This document shows, piece after piece, positions 1 through 9,388 of a DNA stretch of 64,000 bases. How positions within the stretch are numbered: the stretch's first letter is position 1; each line of letters begins with the position of its first letter. The translations under genes were made by a program, and so were the position numbers. This DNA is from Cupriavidus sp. WGlv3 (GTDB lineage: Bacteria; Pseudomonadota; Gammaproteobacteria; Burkholderiales; Burkholderiaceae). The notes beneath the pieces are model-generated. The model ran no database searches and was not told the origin of the DNA. It saw nothing but the letters and a program-made list of their open reading frames with translations. Location of the stretch: positions 434,001 through 498,000 of the forward strand of contig NZ_JALHRX010000003.1 in NCBI RefSeq assembly GCF_023952475.1, given 5' to 3'.

Positions 1-632
1 ATATGCGTGATGCCCTGCAGGCCGTCGTCGACCACCACCGCCAGCTGGTAGGCCCATAGTCCGTCGGCACGGCGCAGCACGAAGTCGCCCAGCTCGGTTT
101 CCAGGTTCTGGCACTGGCGCCCCTGCCAGCGGTCGTCGAAACACACGACGGCGGCCGGCCCGTCCGGCACGCGCACGCGCCACGCGCGCGGCAGCTTGCC
201 GTTCAGGCCGTGGCGGCAGGTGCCGGGATAGCCCAGGGTCTGGTGTCGCTCGCGCACATGCACCAGCGAATCGGCGATCTCCTTGCGCGAGCAGCCGCAC
301 GGGTAGAGTTGCCCCGCGGCATCGAGCCGGCGCAGCGCCTCGGCATAGTGCGGTTCGCGCCGGCTCTGCCACACCGGTGGCTCGTCGGGCGTCATGCCGA
401 CGCGCGCCAGCGTGTGCAGGATGTCGTGGTCCGCGTCGCGCACGCAGCGCGGCGTGTCGATGTCCTCGATGCGCACCAGCCATTGCCCGCCATGTGCGCG
501 TGCGTCCAGCCAGCTGGCCAGCGCGGTCACCAGCGAGCCCATATGCAGCGGCCCGGTGGGCGAGGGCGCGAAGCGGCCGCGATAGCCGCCCGCGGCGCTC
601 TTCTGCACTGCCGTTGCAGCCCTCTCTGCCAT
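1..632 (-). CDS. gluQ: Glutamyl-Q tRNA(Asp) synthetase, C-terminus cut by window edge
   Basis: Partial gene; about 210 N-terminal residues are visible and the rest lies beyond position 1. The product is a truncated glutamyl-tRNA synthetase-like enzyme that attaches glutamate to queuosine in tRNA(Asp). Visible evidence: a class I synthetase HIGH-type segment, [11 protein letters not shown] at residues 23-33, then a [10 protein letters not shown] segment and a CGCSRKE cysteine cluster that fits the zinc site of this family. There is no anticodon-binding domain in the part seen, but the truncation prevents a full check. The ATG at 632 lies 11 bases after the stop of the upstream LysR gene, so the two may be cotranscribed. 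Assignment rests on motif order and start context. Confidence 0.85.
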   Translation of the reverse strand, partial: MAERAATAVQKSAAGGYRGRFAPSPTGPLHMGSLVTALASWLDARAHGGQWLVRIEDIDTPRCVRDADHDILHTLARVGMTPDEPPVWQSRREPHYAEALRRLDAAGQLYPCGCSRKEIADSLVHVRERHQTLGYPGTCRHGLNGKLPRAWRVRVPDGPAAVVCFDDRWQGRQCQNLETELGDFVLRRADGLWAYQLAVVVDDGLQGITH

Positions 633-642
633 CAGCCCGTCC

Positions 643-1563
643 TCAGCCGGCGAAGTCGGGTTGCTGCAGCAGCGCCTGCGCCAGGCGCGGGTCTTCCAGC
701 TTGCCGGCCCACCACTGCAGCGCCTTGCCGCGGTTGCTGGTGCGCCAGGCCACCTTGAAGTTGCCCGGCGCGCGCACCTCGACGGTCTCGCGCGCCTGCA
801 GCACGCCGCTTTCGATATGCGGCTGCGCCATCGGTGCCGGCAGCCAGCCGCAGCCAAGGCCGCGGATCTGCGCTTCGAGCTTGTCGCGCATGGTCGGCAC
901 CACCAGCACGTCCTGGCCGGCCAGCACGCCATGGGTGCGGGCCGGCAGGTTGCGCGAGGTATCGCCTACCGCGACGATGCGGTGTTTGGCGATCTGGATG
1001 GTGGTGAGCGGGCCTTCCTCGGTGGCGAGCGGGTGATGCGCGGCCACGGCGAAGACAAAGGGCACCGACCCCAGCGGCCGGATCTGGAAGCCCTGCGTGC
1101 TGGGCGCGTCGTAGGCGCCGCCGATCACCAGGTCGGCGCGGTTGCTGACCAGCGCGTCCCACGCGCCGCCCAGCACTTCCTTGGAAAAGCGCAGCCGGGT
1201 CGCGCTGTTCTCGGCATAGAAATCGTGGATCACCGGCAGCAGCGCGCGGAAGTTGATCAGGTCGTCGACCACGATGGTGAGGGTGGCCTCCCAGCCGGTG
1301 GCCAGGCGCTTGACGCGCCGCGCCAGGTCGTCGGCGGCGTGCAGCAGGTGGCGGCCCTCGTCGAGCAGGGCGCGGCCGGCGGGCGTCAGCTCGGCGCGAT
1401 GGCGGCGCCGGTCGAACAGCAGCACGTCGAGGTCTTCTTCCAGCTTGCGCACCACGTAGGTCAGCGCGGAAGGGACCTTGCCCATCTCGTGGGCGGCGGC
1501 GGCAAAGCTGCCCTTGCGTTCGATGGCGTCGAGGACTTCGAGGGATTCTAGTGAGAGGGCCAT
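643..1563 (-). CDS. LysR-family transcriptional regulator
   Basis: 306-residue LysR-type regulator. The first 60 residues form the usual winged helix-turn-helix ([17 protein letters not shown] start, then a [14 protein letters not shown] recognition region), followed by the substrate-binding domain. The start at 1563 is chosen because family members begin right at this helix; a longer frame runs up to 1701 but adds non-family sequence. No clear Shine-Dalgarno site is seen. It is divergent from the pirin gene at 1716, a frequent pairing, so it probably controls pirin and itself. A perfect palindrome sits directly before its start codon. The ligand is unknown. Confidence 0.88.
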   Translation of the reverse strand: MALSLESLEVLDAIERKGSFAAAAHEMGKVPSALTYVVRKLEEDLDVLLFDRRRHRAELTPAGRALLDEGRHLLHAADDLARRVKRLATGWEATLTIVVDDLINFRALLPVIHDFYAENSATRLRFSKEVLGGAWDALVSNRADLVIGGAYDAPSTQGFQIRPLGSVPFVFAVAAHHPLATEEGPLTTIQIAKHRIVAVGDTSRNLPARTHGVLAGQDVLVVPTMRDKLEAQIRGLGCGWLPAPMAQPHIESGVLQARETVEVRAPGNFKVAWRTSNRGKALQWWAGKLEDPRLAQALLQQPDFAG

Positions 1564-1564
1564 G

Positions 1565-1579
1565 TTCAGAAATTCTGAA
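1565..1579. promoter_or_regulatory. Candidate LysR operator (15-bp palindrome)
   Basis: Perfect inverted repeat TTCAGAAATTCTGAA in the 152-bp divergent region, ending one base before the LysR start codon. The inner 13 bases fit the T-N11-A pattern typical of LysR-type binding sites. Its place over the LysR start suggests autoregulation; control of pirin is inferred only. Confidence 0.5.
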
Positions 1580-1715
1580 TGACTGCTTCTAAGGTGGTCC
1601 CCGTAAATATACGCCTGAAGGCCTAAACTGCCTAGCATCCAAAGCGAAAACGTATGCCGGAACACGGTTATCCAGCCGGTGTTGTCGGCGAAAAGGCTCA
1701 AGGAGGGCCATCAAA

Positions 1716-2414
1716 ATGATTGAAATCAGAAAGTCCGCAGAGCGTGGGTACGCCGATCACGGCTGGCTGAAGTCCTATCATTCGTTCTCATTCGCCGACT
1801 ACTACGACCCGCAGCATGTGCAGTTCGGCCCGCTGCGCGTGATCAATGAAGACCGCGTCGCGCCGGGCATGGGCTTCGGCACCCATGGCCACCGCGACAT
1901 GGAAATCATCAGCTACGTGCTCGAAGGCGAGCTGGCGCACAAGGACAGCATGGGCAACGGCAGCGTGATCCGCCCGGGCGACGTGCAGCGCATGAGCGCC
2001 GGCACCGGCGTGCGCCATTCGGAGTACAACCACGCCGCGCACGACACCACCCACTTCCTGCAGATCTGGATCGTGCCGGCCGAGAACGGCATCGACCCCG
2101 GCTACGAGGAAAAGCACTTCGACGCGGCCGACAAGCGCGGCAAGCTGCGCCTGGTGGCGAGCGCCGACGGCGCCGACGGCTCGGTGCTGGTGCACCAGGA
2201 TATCCGGCTCTACGCCGGCCTGTTCGACGGCGACGAAGCCGCCACGCTGACGCTGGCCCCGGGCCGCCGCGCCTACGTGCACGTGGCGCGCGGCCGGGTC
2301 ACGGTCAACGGCAAGGCGCTCGAGGCCGGCGACGCGGCCAGGCTGGAAGACGTGGCCGAGGTCTCGCTGTCGCACGGCGATGGCGCCGAGGTGCTGGTGT
2401 TCGACCTGCCCTGA
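1716..2414 (+). CDS. Pirin family protein (YhhW-like)
   Basis: 232 residues, the normal size of bacterial two-cupin pirins. Metal-binding residues of the N-terminal cupin are visible: H57 and H59 (GTHGHRDME), H101 and E103 (VRHSEYN). YhhW-type pirins can act as quercetin 2,3-dioxygenases or as redox-linked regulators; which applies here cannot be told from sequence. A good ribosome site (AAGGAGG) lies upstream of ATG 1716. Divergent from the LysR regulator and followed by a clear terminator, so probably monocistronic. Confidence 0.9.
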   Translation: MIEIRKSAERGYADHGWLKSYHSFSFADYYDPQHVQFGPLRVINEDRVAPGMGFGTHGHRDMEIISYVLEGELAHKDSMGNGSVIRPGDVQRMSAGTGVRHSEYNHAAHDTTHFLQIWIVPAENGIDPGYEEKHFDAADKRGKLRLVASADGADGSVLVHQDIRLYAGLFDGDEAATLTLAPGRRAYVHVARGRVTVNGKALEAGDAARLEDVAEVSLSHGDGAEVLVFDLP

Positions 2415-2437
2415 CACCGTTCACGGCCCCATGCGAG

Positions 2438-2466
2438 AGCCCGCCCCATGGCGGGCTTTCGCTTTT
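2438..2466 (+). terminator. Rho-independent terminator after pirin
   Basis: Stem AGCCCGCC / GGCGGGCT with a 4-base loop, followed by TTCGCTTTT. Confidence 0.75.
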
Positions 2467-2604
2467 GCGCGGCGCGCCGGGGTGCCCGCGCGTAGCGCTG
2501 TGCTATCTTCTCGCTATGCATTGCGCCTGCGCCGGCACATCGCTGGCCAGTCGCGCCGGCCGGCCCCAACGGGCCGGCGTGCCCTTGGAGCACCCCGTAC
2601 CAAG

Positions 2605-3609
2605 ATGACCTTTGTTTCCATTCTCCTGGCGCTGATTGCCGAGCAGTTCCGCGCCCTGGGCCGCAACAACCCGATCTACGAGATCGTGCGCGCGCTCGGC
2701 GACCGCGCCGAGCACGCCTTCGACACCGGCCGCCCGCGCGACGCCGCGCTGGCCTGGCTGACCGTGGTGCTGCCGCTGACGCTCGCGGTGATCGTGGTGC
2801 ACTACCTGCTGGCGTCGATCAGCGTGGCGCTGACGCTCGCGTGGAATGTGCTGGTGCTGTACATGACGCTGGGTTTCCGCCAGTTCAGCCATTACTTCAC
2901 CGATATCCACGAGGCGCTCAACCGCGACGACCTCCATACCGCCCGCACGCTGCTGCACGAGTGGACCGGGCTCGACACCATCGAGATGCCGGTGTCCGAA
3001 ATCGTGCGCCATACGCTGGAAGCGGCGATCATCGCCGTGCACCGGCACGTGTTCGGCGTGTTCTTCTGGTTCCTGGTGCCGGTCGGCCCCGGCGGCGTGG
3101 TGCTGTACCGCACCGCCGAGTACCTGGGCCGCCACTGGAACCTGCCGTCGACCGAGCGCAGCCCGGCGCTGGGCCGCTTCGCCGCGCGCGCCTTCTACCT
3201 GCTGGACTGGATCCCGTCGCGGCTGACCGCGATCGGCTTTGCCATCGTCGGCAACTTCGAGGACGCGGTCTACGCCTGGCGCAACCATGCGCGCAAGTGG
3301 AACGATGCCGTCAACGGCATCCTGCTGGCGAGCGGCGGCGGCGCGCTGGGCGTGCGCCTGGGCACGCCGCTGGCCGAGGACGATTCCACGGTGGTGCTGC
3401 GCACCAGCGTGGCCGGCCCGGCGGTGGACTACGCGCCCGGCATGGAAGACGCCGCCGGCGCCAACGGCGGCCCCGAACCGGCACCGCCCGAGTTCGGCAC
3501 CGAGCCCGGCGTGCGCACGCTGCAGTCGGCGGTGGGTCTGGTATGGCGCGCGGTGGTGTTGTGGATGCTGCTGCTGGCGATGCTGTCGCTGGCGCTGTGG
3601 GTGGGTTGA
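2605..3609 (+). CDS. CobD/CbiB-family integral membrane protein
   Basis: 334 residues with several hydrophobic segments (about residues 50-95, 150-175, and a C-terminal helix at about 310-333). The pattern (SLLLALIAEQ start, FRQFSHYFTDIHEALNRDD, HRHVFGVFFWFLVPVGPGG) matches the CobD/CbiB family, which includes adenosylcobinamide-phosphate synthase and paralogues not tied to cobalamin. No other cobalamin gene is nearby, so a role in B12 synthesis is not supported by context. ATG 2605 follows the family start; an upstream in-frame extension is low-complexity. Confidence 0.8.
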   Translation: MTFVSILLALIAEQFRALGRNNPIYEIVRALGDRAEHAFDTGRPRDAALAWLTVVLPLTLAVIVVHYLLASISVALTLAWNVLVLYMTLGFRQFSHYFTDIHEALNRDDLHTARTLLHEWTGLDTIEMPVSEIVRHTLEAAIIAVHRHVFGVFFWFLVPVGPGGVVLYRTAEYLGRHWNLPSTERSPALGRFAARAFYLLDWIPSRLTAIGFAIVGNFEDAVYAWRNHARKWNDAVNGILLASGGGALGVRLGTPLAEDDSTVVLRTSVAGPAVDYAPGMEDAAGANGGPEPAPPEFGTEPGVRTLQSAVGLVWRAVVLWMLLLAMLSLALWVG

Positions 3610-3651
3610 ACAGCGCCTGGCCGGCAAGCGCGGCCAGTTGATCAAGGCAGG

Positions 3652-3957
3652 TTAGCCGCGCGCCGCGCCGCAGCGCCAGCATGCGCCAAACTGCGCCTCG
3701 TGCCATTCGCCGCAACGGTCGCATTGCCAGCTGGGCCCCGGCACCGGATTGGCCGCGGCATTGAGCACCGCCCACGCCTGCGCCTCCATCTCGTCATCTA
3801 CGAGCCACACCTGCGGCGCGCTCTCGCGGAACGGGATCTCGCCGGTCGCGCCGGCCAGCCAGGTATTGCGCAGTTCCGCCCGGATGCCGGCCGCGCGCAG
3901 GACGTTCTGGCAATGGGCCGCGTGGACGAGGGACGTGGCGGACAGTAGCAGTTTCAT
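3652..3957 (-). CDS. DUF2007 protein with C-terminal zinc ribbon
   Basis: 101 residues. The N-terminal part (residues 1-65) fits the DUF2007 fold, which resembles PII-like signalling proteins. The C-terminal tail carries two CxxC pairs (C79/C82 and C93/C96), so a zinc ribbon is likely. It lies 56 bp downstream of rsgA on the same strand and probably belongs to the M48 protease-rsgA operon. Function is unknown; DUF2007 proteins are called putative signal transducers only by fold. Confidence 0.8.
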   Translation of the reverse strand: MKLLLSATSLVHAAHCQNVLRAAGIRAELRNTWLAGATGEIPFRESAPQVWLVDDEMEAQAWAVLNAAANPVPGPSWQCDRCGEWHEAQFGACWRCGAARG

Positions 3958-4013
3958 GACAGCGCACCGGGAAGCCAGGTGCGCTTACCTTACCACGGCT
4001 TCACCACGCGCCT

Positions 4014-4985
4014 TTACCACGGTTTCTGCTGGCTGGATTCATGCAGCAACTGCGTGTAGAGCTGGTGCCGGCGTTCCGAGATATCGCCGGCGGCCACCGC
4101 GGCCAGCACGCCGCAGCCGGGCTCGTTGACGTGATGGCAGTTGTAGAAGCGGCACGCCGTCAGCAGCGGGCGGAACTCCGGGAAGGCGCGTTCCAGCATG
4201 CCCTCGCTGAGGTGGTAGAGGCCGAATTCCTGGAAGCCCGGCGAATCGATCAGCGCCCCCTGGCGGCCCTCGACGGTACCCCAGTCCTGCGGCAGATGGT
4301 AGAGCCGGGTGAAGGTGGTGGTGTGCTTGCCGGAATCCAGCTTGGCCGAGATTTCGCGGGTCTGCGCGTCGACGCCCGGGATCAGCAGGTTCAGCAGCGA
4401 CGACTTGCCCATGCCCGACTGCCCGATCAGGATGCTGGCCAGCCCGGCCACGCGCGGCCGCAGCGCGGCCAGCGCCTGCGCCGGATCGGCGCGCACCGAC
4501 AGCTCCAGCGTCTCGTAGCCCAGCCCGCGGTACAGCGCCAGGCGGCCGCGCGCCTCTTCCAGGCGTTCGGGCAGGTCGGTCTTGTTGAGCACCACCAGCG
4601 GCCGGATCCCGAGCGCCTCGGCCGAGACCAGCGCGCGCCCGAGCAGGTCTTCGGAGAAGCCCGGCTCGGTGGCCAGCACGATGATGACCTGGTCGATATT
4701 GGCCGCCAGCAGCTTGGACTTGAACTGGTCCGAGCGGTGCAGCAGGTTCTTGCGCGGCGAAACCCGGGTGATCACGCACTGGTCGGCGGCGGCGCGCTCG
4801 ACGCTGACGTGGTCGCCCACCGCGCAGTGGCTCTTCTTGCCGCGCGGGAAGGCGTGCATGCGTGCGCCCTCCGCCAGCTCGACCACGTAGTGGCGGCCAT
4901 GGGCGGCGATGATCAGCGCGGATTCGGTCGGGTTGCCGGCATCGGTGCCGCCGCCGGCGTTGCGGTGACGCGTGGCGCGGCTCAT
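4014..4985 (-). CDS. rsgA: Ribosome small-subunit biogenesis GTPase RsgA
   Basis: 323 residues. RsgA is a circularly permuted GTPase that helps mature the 30S subunit. Seen in order: an N-terminal OB-fold, the G4 motif NKTD at 134-137, the P-loop GQSGMGKSS at 188-196, and a C-terminal zinc cluster ([14 protein letters not shown]). The order G4 before the P-loop is the permutation diagnostic for the family. The start overlaps the stop of the M48 protease gene by 4 bases, so translation is probably coupled. Confidence 0.97.
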   Translation of the reverse strand: MSRATRHRNAGGGTDAGNPTESALIIAAHGRHYVVELAEGARMHAFPRGKKSHCAVGDHVSVERAAADQCVITRVSPRKNLLHRSDQFKSKLLAANIDQVIIVLATEPGFSEDLLGRALVSAEALGIRPLVVLNKTDLPERLEEARGRLALYRGLGYETLELSVRADPAQALAALRPRVAGLASILIGQSGMGKSSLLNLLIPGVDAQTREISAKLDSGKHTTTFTRLYHLPQDWGTVEGRQGALIDSPGFQEFGLYHLSEGMLERAFPEFRPLLTACRFYNCHHVNEPGCGVLAAVAAGDISERRHQLYTQLLHESSQQKPW

Positions 4986-6235
4986 GCGTGCGCCAGCAGG
5001 CGGTCGATCCGCTGCGCCGCGGGCGGATGCGAGTAGTAGAAGGCGCTGTAGAGCGGGTCGGGCGTCAGCGTCGAGGCGTTGTCCTTGTACAGCTTCACCA
5101 GCGCCGACACCAGGTGGCTGGCATCGGTCTGGTCGGCGGCAAAGGCATCGGCCTCGAATTCATGGCGGCGCGACGACTGGCTCGACAGCGGCCCCAGCAG
5201 GAAGGTGAAGACCGGCAGCGTCAGGAAGAACAGCACTAGCGCCAGCGCGCTGTTGGACACGCCCAGGTTGGGCGCCACCCCCAGCCCGGTGTAGAACCAG
5301 CTGCGCGTCGCCAGCCAGCCCAGCAGCGCCAGGAACACCAGGCTCAGCGCGAAGGTCACGGCGATGCGCTTGGCCACGTGGCGGCGCTTGAAGTGGCCCA
5401 GCTCGTGCGCCAGCACCGCCTCGATCTCGTCGCCCGACAGGCGCGACAGCAGCGTGTCGAAGAAGACGATGCGCTTGGCGGCGCCGAAGCCGGTGAAGTA
5501 CGCATTGCCGTGCGCGCTGCGCTTGCTGCCGTCCATCACGAACAAGCCTTTGCTGGCAAAGCCGCAGCGCTGCATCAGGCTCTCGATGCGCTGGCGCAGC
5601 GAGGCGTCGTCGAGCGGCTCGAACTTGTTGAACAGCGGCGCGATAAAGGTCGGGAACACCACCAGCAGGAACAGGTTGAACGCCATCCACACCAGCCAGG
5701 TCCACACCCACCACAGCGAACCGGCGCGATCCATCAGCCACAGCACCGCCAGCAGCAGCGGCAGGCCCAGCGCGCTGGCCACCAGCAGCATCTTGACCAG
5801 GTCGGCCAGCCACAGGCCGAAGGTCATCTTGTTGAAGCCGAAGCGCTGCTCGATGCCGAACTGGCCATACAGCGAGAACGGCAGGTCGACCAGCCCGCCG
5901 ATCAGCGCCACGCTGGCGACCAGCGCCACGCCGTAGGCGTAGCCCGGGCCGAAGGCCTCCACCCAGAACTGGTTGAGCCACTGCAGCCCGCCCAGCATGG
6001 TGAAGGCGATCAGCACCGCGGCGCCGGCCAGCACCTCCAGCATCGACAGCCGCGTACGGGCGATGGTGTAGTCGGCGGCCTTCTGGTGCGAGGCCAGGCT
6101 GATGGTGTCGGCAAAGCGCGCCGGCACGGCATGGCGGTGCTGCGCGACATGGCGCACCTGGCGCGCGGCCAGCCACAGCTTGGTCAGCACCATCAGCACC
6201 AGGGCGGCGAGAAAGACAATCGTGAACATCGGCAA
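4982..6235 (-). CDS. M48-family (Ste24/CAAX-like) membrane zinc protease
   Basis: 417 residues with about six hydrophobic segments and the zinc protease motif HELGH at 277-281; a downstream HEFEADAFA supplies the third ligand Glu. This arrangement fits Ste24-type M48 peptidases, which in bacteria act in membrane protein quality control. First gene of an operon with rsgA and DUF2007. The 214-bp gap to orn holds an AT-rich core (TATAAT on the minus strand at 6382-6387) but no convincing -35 box. Confidence 0.93.
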   Translation of the reverse strand: MPMFTIVFLAALVLMVLTKLWLAARQVRHVAQHRHAVPARFADTISLASHQKAADYTIARTRLSMLEVLAGAAVLIAFTMLGGLQWLNQFWVEAFGPGYAYGVALVASVALIGGLVDLPFSLYGQFGIEQRFGFNKMTFGLWLADLVKMLLVASALGLPLLLAVLWLMDRAGSLWWVWTWLVWMAFNLFLLVVFPTFIAPLFNKFEPLDDASLRQRIESLMQRCGFASKGLFVMDGSKRSAHGNAYFTGFGAAKRIVFFDTLLSRLSGDEIEAVLAHELGHFKRRHVAKRIAVTFALSLVFLALLGWLATRSWFYTGLGVAPNLGVSNSALALVLFFLTLPVFTFLLGPLSSQSSRRHEFEADAFAADQTDASHLVSALVKLYKDNASTLTPDPLYSAFYYSHPPAAQRIDRLLAHA

Positions 6236-6449
6236 GCGCCTTGTGGGTGCGGGCGTCCGGCGTTGCAGGTGACGGATGCCCGTGGGGACCGCGCCGCGGG
6301 GTGGGGCAGGCGGCGGTCCGGGAATTCCGAAAACGGCGCCGCGCTGGTGCGCAGGCAGCCGTCCCGGACGGATATGCGAGAATTATAAATTGTTCGCGCC
6401 CGGCCCCGCCGCGCCCGCTCCCCTCCAATCCCTATCTCCCGCAGTCCCG

Positions 6450-7076
6450 ATGACAAGCCAAGCCGCCGCCAAATCCGTCAAAAGCGAAAACAACCTGATC
6501 TGGCTGGACATGGAAATGACCGGCCTGCAGCCGGATACCGACCGCATTATCGAAGTGGCGGTGGTGATTACCGACTCCGAGCTCAATATCCTGGCCGAAG
6601 GCCCGGTGCTGGTGATCCACCAGAGCGATGCCGTGCTCGACGGCATGGACAACTGGAACAAGGGCACCCACGGCCGCTCCGGGCTGATCGACAAGGTCAA
6701 GGCCTCGACCCTGACCGAAGAGCAGGCCGAAGCCGAGCTGCTGGCCTTCCTCAAGCGCTGGGTGCCGGCGGGCAAGTCGCCGATGTGCGGCAACTCGATC
6801 TGCCAGGACCGCCGCTTCATGGCGCGCTACATGCCCAAGCTGGAAGCATTCTTCCACTACCGCAACCTCGACGTGTCGACGCTCAAGGAGCTGTGCAAGC
6901 GCTGGGAGCCGGTCATCCACAAGGGCTTCGTCAAGCGCCAGCTGCACACGGCGCTGGCCGACATCCTGGAGTCGGTGGAAGAACTGCGCTACTACCGCAC
7001 GCACTTTATCCGCCACGCCGCGCCCGGCGCCGCGCCCTCCGCCGAGGCACCGGCCGCCGGCACGCCGGCGCCGTAA
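6450..7076 (+). CDS. orn: Oligoribonuclease
   Basis: 208 residues. Orn is the 3'-5' exonuclease that finishes mRNA and pGpG breakdown in the cytoplasm. DEDDh-type residues are visible: D20 and E22 in WLDMEMTGL, an Asp in [10 protein letters not shown], and the His/Asp pair in HTALADI. Family members start close to the [11 protein letters not shown] block, which supports ATG 6450. The last 20 residues are a Pro/Ala-rich tail beyond the catalytic fold. Divergent from the M48 protease gene. Confidence 0.97.
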   Translation: MTSQAAAKSVKSENNLIWLDMEMTGLQPDTDRIIEVAVVITDSELNILAEGPVLVIHQSDAVLDGMDNWNKGTHGRSGLIDKVKASTLTEEQAEAELLAFLKRWVPAGKSPMCGNSICQDRRFMARYMPKLEAFFHYRNLDVSTLKELCKRWEPVIHKGFVKRQLHTALADILESVEELRYYRTHFIRHAAPGAAPSAEAPAAGTPAP

Positions 7077-7152
7077 GCGCAGCTGCCGCAAGCACACCAC
7101 CATTGCCGGCGCGCCGTCGCATGCAGACGGCGCGTTGCCCGTCCGCCTGACC

Positions 7153-8034
7153 ATGTTCGAGCGCATCGTCTCCATCATCACGCCGGTCATCCTGATCATC
7201 CTGGTCGGGTGGCTGTACGGGCGCAAGGCCCATCCGGACATGGCCGGCATCAACCGCGCCACGCTGGACGTGATCGCGCCGCTGCTGGTGGTGTCGGCCT
7301 TCGTCAGCAAGGACTTCGTGCTGGCCGACCAGCTGGTGCTGCTGGGCTGCGCGGTGGCGGTGGTGCTGGGCTCGGGGGTGCTGGCGTGGGGGCTGGCGCG
7401 CTGGATGAAGGTCGATCCGCGCACCTTCGTGCCGCCGATGATGTTCAACAACTGCGGCAACATGGGCTTGCCGCTGTCCGTGTTCGCCTTCGGCCCGGCC
7501 GGGCTGGCGCCGGCGGTGGCGCTGTTCGCGGCGTCGAACCTGATGCACTTCACCATCGGCATGAAGATCGTCAACCGGCATGCGTCGCTGGCGCAGATCG
7601 CGCGCAACCCGATGGTGCTGGCCACCGTGGCGGGCGTGGCGCTGGCGCTGGCGCGGCCGTGGTTCACGCTGCCGGATCCGGTCTACCAGTCGGTCAAGCT
7701 GCTGGGCGATGCCACTGTGCCGCTGATGCTGTTTGCGCTGGGCGTGCGCATGAAGGACGTGAGCCTGCGCAACTGGGGCATGGGGCTGGTCGGCGCGGCG
7801 GTGTGTCCGCTGACCGGCATCGCGGTGGCGCTGGCGCTGGCGCAGTGGGTGCCGTTGACCGAGCTGCAGCGCGGCCTGCTGTTCGTGTTTGCGGCGTTGC
7901 CGCCGGCGGTGCTGAATTTCCTGGTGGCGGACCACTTCCGGCAGGAGCCGGACCAGGTGGCGTCGATCGTGCTGCTCGGCAATATCGCCGCGGTGGTGTT
8001 CGTGCCGGTGGGGCTGTACCTGGGCCTGCGCTGA
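7153..8034 (+). CDS. AEC (auxin efflux carrier-like) family transporter
   Basis: 293 residues, about ten hydrophobic helices in two halves. The central NNCGNMGLPLSVFAFGP and the following helices are typical of the AEC/MdcF-like carriers, which move organic acids or related anions. ATG 7153 gives the family start; a TTG 18 bases upstream is less likely. It sits 76 bp after orn on the same strand, so read-through is possible. The substrate cannot be told. Confidence 0.88.
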   Translation: MFERIVSIITPVILIILVGWLYGRKAHPDMAGINRATLDVIAPLLVVSAFVSKDFVLADQLVLLGCAVAVVLGSGVLAWGLARWMKVDPRTFVPPMMFNNCGNMGLPLSVFAFGPAGLAPAVALFAASNLMHFTIGMKIVNRHASLAQIARNPMVLATVAGVALALARPWFTLPDPVYQSVKLLGDATVPLMLFALGVRMKDVSLRNWGMGLVGAAVCPLTGIAVALALAQWVPLTELQRGLLFVFAALPPAVLNFLVADHFRQEPDQVASIVLLGNIAAVVFVPVGLYLGLR

Positions 8035-8080
8035 GGTGGCAGGCCCGCGCGCCGCGTGCCGGCGGGCGGGGCAGTTCGAA

Positions 8081-8719
8081 TCAGGCCGCGGGTTTGGCCC
8101 GCACGGCGTTCTTGGGACGCCAGGCCTTGACGATGGCCTCGTCGGTTTCCATGTAGGGGCCGCCGATCAGGTCGATGCAATACGGCACCGCGGCAAAGAT
8201 GCCTTGCACCACCGGCTTGCCGTCGGCGTCGCGCAGGCCTTCCAGGGTTTCGCGGATCGCGCGGGGCTGGCCGGGCAGGTTGATGATCAGCGCGGCGCGG
8301 CTGGCGGTCTCGCGGATCACCGCCACCTGGCGCGACAGGATCGCGGTCGGCACGAAATGCAGGCTGACCTGGCGCATCTGCTCGCCAAAACCCGGCATTT
8401 CCTTGGTACCCACCGCCAGGGTGGCCTCGGGCGTCACGTCGCGGCGCGCCGGGCCGGTGCCGCCGGTGGTCAGCACCAGGTCGCAGCCGGCCACGTCGAC
8501 CAGCTCGATCAGCGTGCGCGAGATCTGCGCCTGCTCGTCCGGGATCAGGCGCTCCACCGCCTGCCAGGGCGAAGTCAGCGTGCGCCCGAACCAGTCGCGC
8601 AGCGCCGGGATGCCCTCGTCCTGGTAGGTGCCGGCCGAGGCGCGGTCCGAGATCGATACGAAGCCGACGACGAGTTCGTCGGGATGGTGGCGGACAACCG
8701 GCTGGGTGGTCTGGGTCAT
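8081..8719 (-). CDS. mog: Molybdopterin adenylyltransferase
   Basis: 212 residues, MogA/MoaB family: activates molybdopterin with ATP for molybdenum insertion. Visible motifs are [14 protein letters not shown] near the N-terminus, [17 protein letters not shown] in the middle and the NLPGQP segment near residue 170. Its start codon overlaps the stop of darP by 4 bases. It is convergent with the AEC carrier. Confidence 0.94.
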   Translation of the reverse strand: MTQTTQPVVRHHPDELVVGFVSISDRASAGTYQDEGIPALRDWFGRTLTSPWQAVERLIPDEQAQISRTLIELVDVAGCDLVLTTGGTGPARRDVTPEATLAVGTKEMPGFGEQMRQVSLHFVPTAILSRQVAVIRETASRAALIINLPGQPRAIRETLEGLRDADGKPVVQGIFAAVPYCIDLIGGPYMETDEAIVKAWRPKNAVRAKPAA

Positions 8720-9339
8720 GCCTCGGGCTCCGGATGGTCGGGGGTAGGTTCCTCGGCGGCGCGGCCCTTGCCGTCCTTCAGGTCCAGCGCCGTCTTGATC
8801 GCCTGGAACAGCTCGCGGAAATAGCGCGGCGGCTTGCCCAGCTCTTTTTCCTTGCGTGCGTTGCGGATGGTGTTGCGCAGCGCCTGCACGTCGATGCCGG
8901 GGTGCTCGCCGAGGAAGCGCGTCAGCGCCGCGTCGTCGGCCAGCAGCAGCTCGCGCCAGCGCTCGATCAGATGCATGCGGGCGGTTTCGGCCTTGCTGGT
9001 GCCCTTGAAGCCCTCCAGCGCTTGCCGGATCACCTCGACCTCGTCGTCCTCGAGGCCGCGCATGATCTTGCCGACGTACTGCATCTGGCGGCGCTTGCCT
9101 TCATGGCTGTTGATGCGGCGCGCCTGATGGATGGCATCGGCGAGCGCCTCGGGCATGGGCACGCGCGCCAGGCGGTCCTTGGCCAGCGCTTCCAGCTCGG
9201 CGCCAAGGTCCTGCAGGGCGGTCATGTCGCGCTTGCGCTGCGACTTGCTTTTCGGCTCGTCGTCTTCCGGCTCGGGGGCAAAGCCCCCGGGAAAGCGCGC
9301 GCCTTGGGAGTTACGGGAATTTCGCGTCATGCCCGGCAT
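8716..9339 (-). CDS. darP: Ribosome biogenesis factor DarP (YjgA, DUF615)
   Basis: 207 residues. DarP binds late 50S precursors and helps ribosome assembly. The [14 protein letters not shown] start of the domain, the [11 protein letters not shown] segment and the [11 protein letters not shown] helix are typical. The N-terminal 25 residues are a charged, probably disordered extension. Divergent from pmbA with a gap of only 49 bp; four-base overlap with mog. Confidence 0.95.
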   Translation of the reverse strand: MPGMTRNSRNSQGARFPGGFAPEPEDDEPKSKSQRKRDMTALQDLGAELEALAKDRLARVPMPEALADAIHQARRINSHEGKRRQMQYVGKIMRGLEDDEVEVIRQALEGFKGTSKAETARMHLIERWRELLLADDAALTRFLGEHPGIDVQALRNTIRNARKEKELGKPPRYFRELFQAIKTALDLKDGKGRAAEEPTPDHPEPEA

Positions 9340-9388
9340 TTTATCTTGCTATGATTGCCGCTTGGACTTTTGATGACACCCGCCCAGC

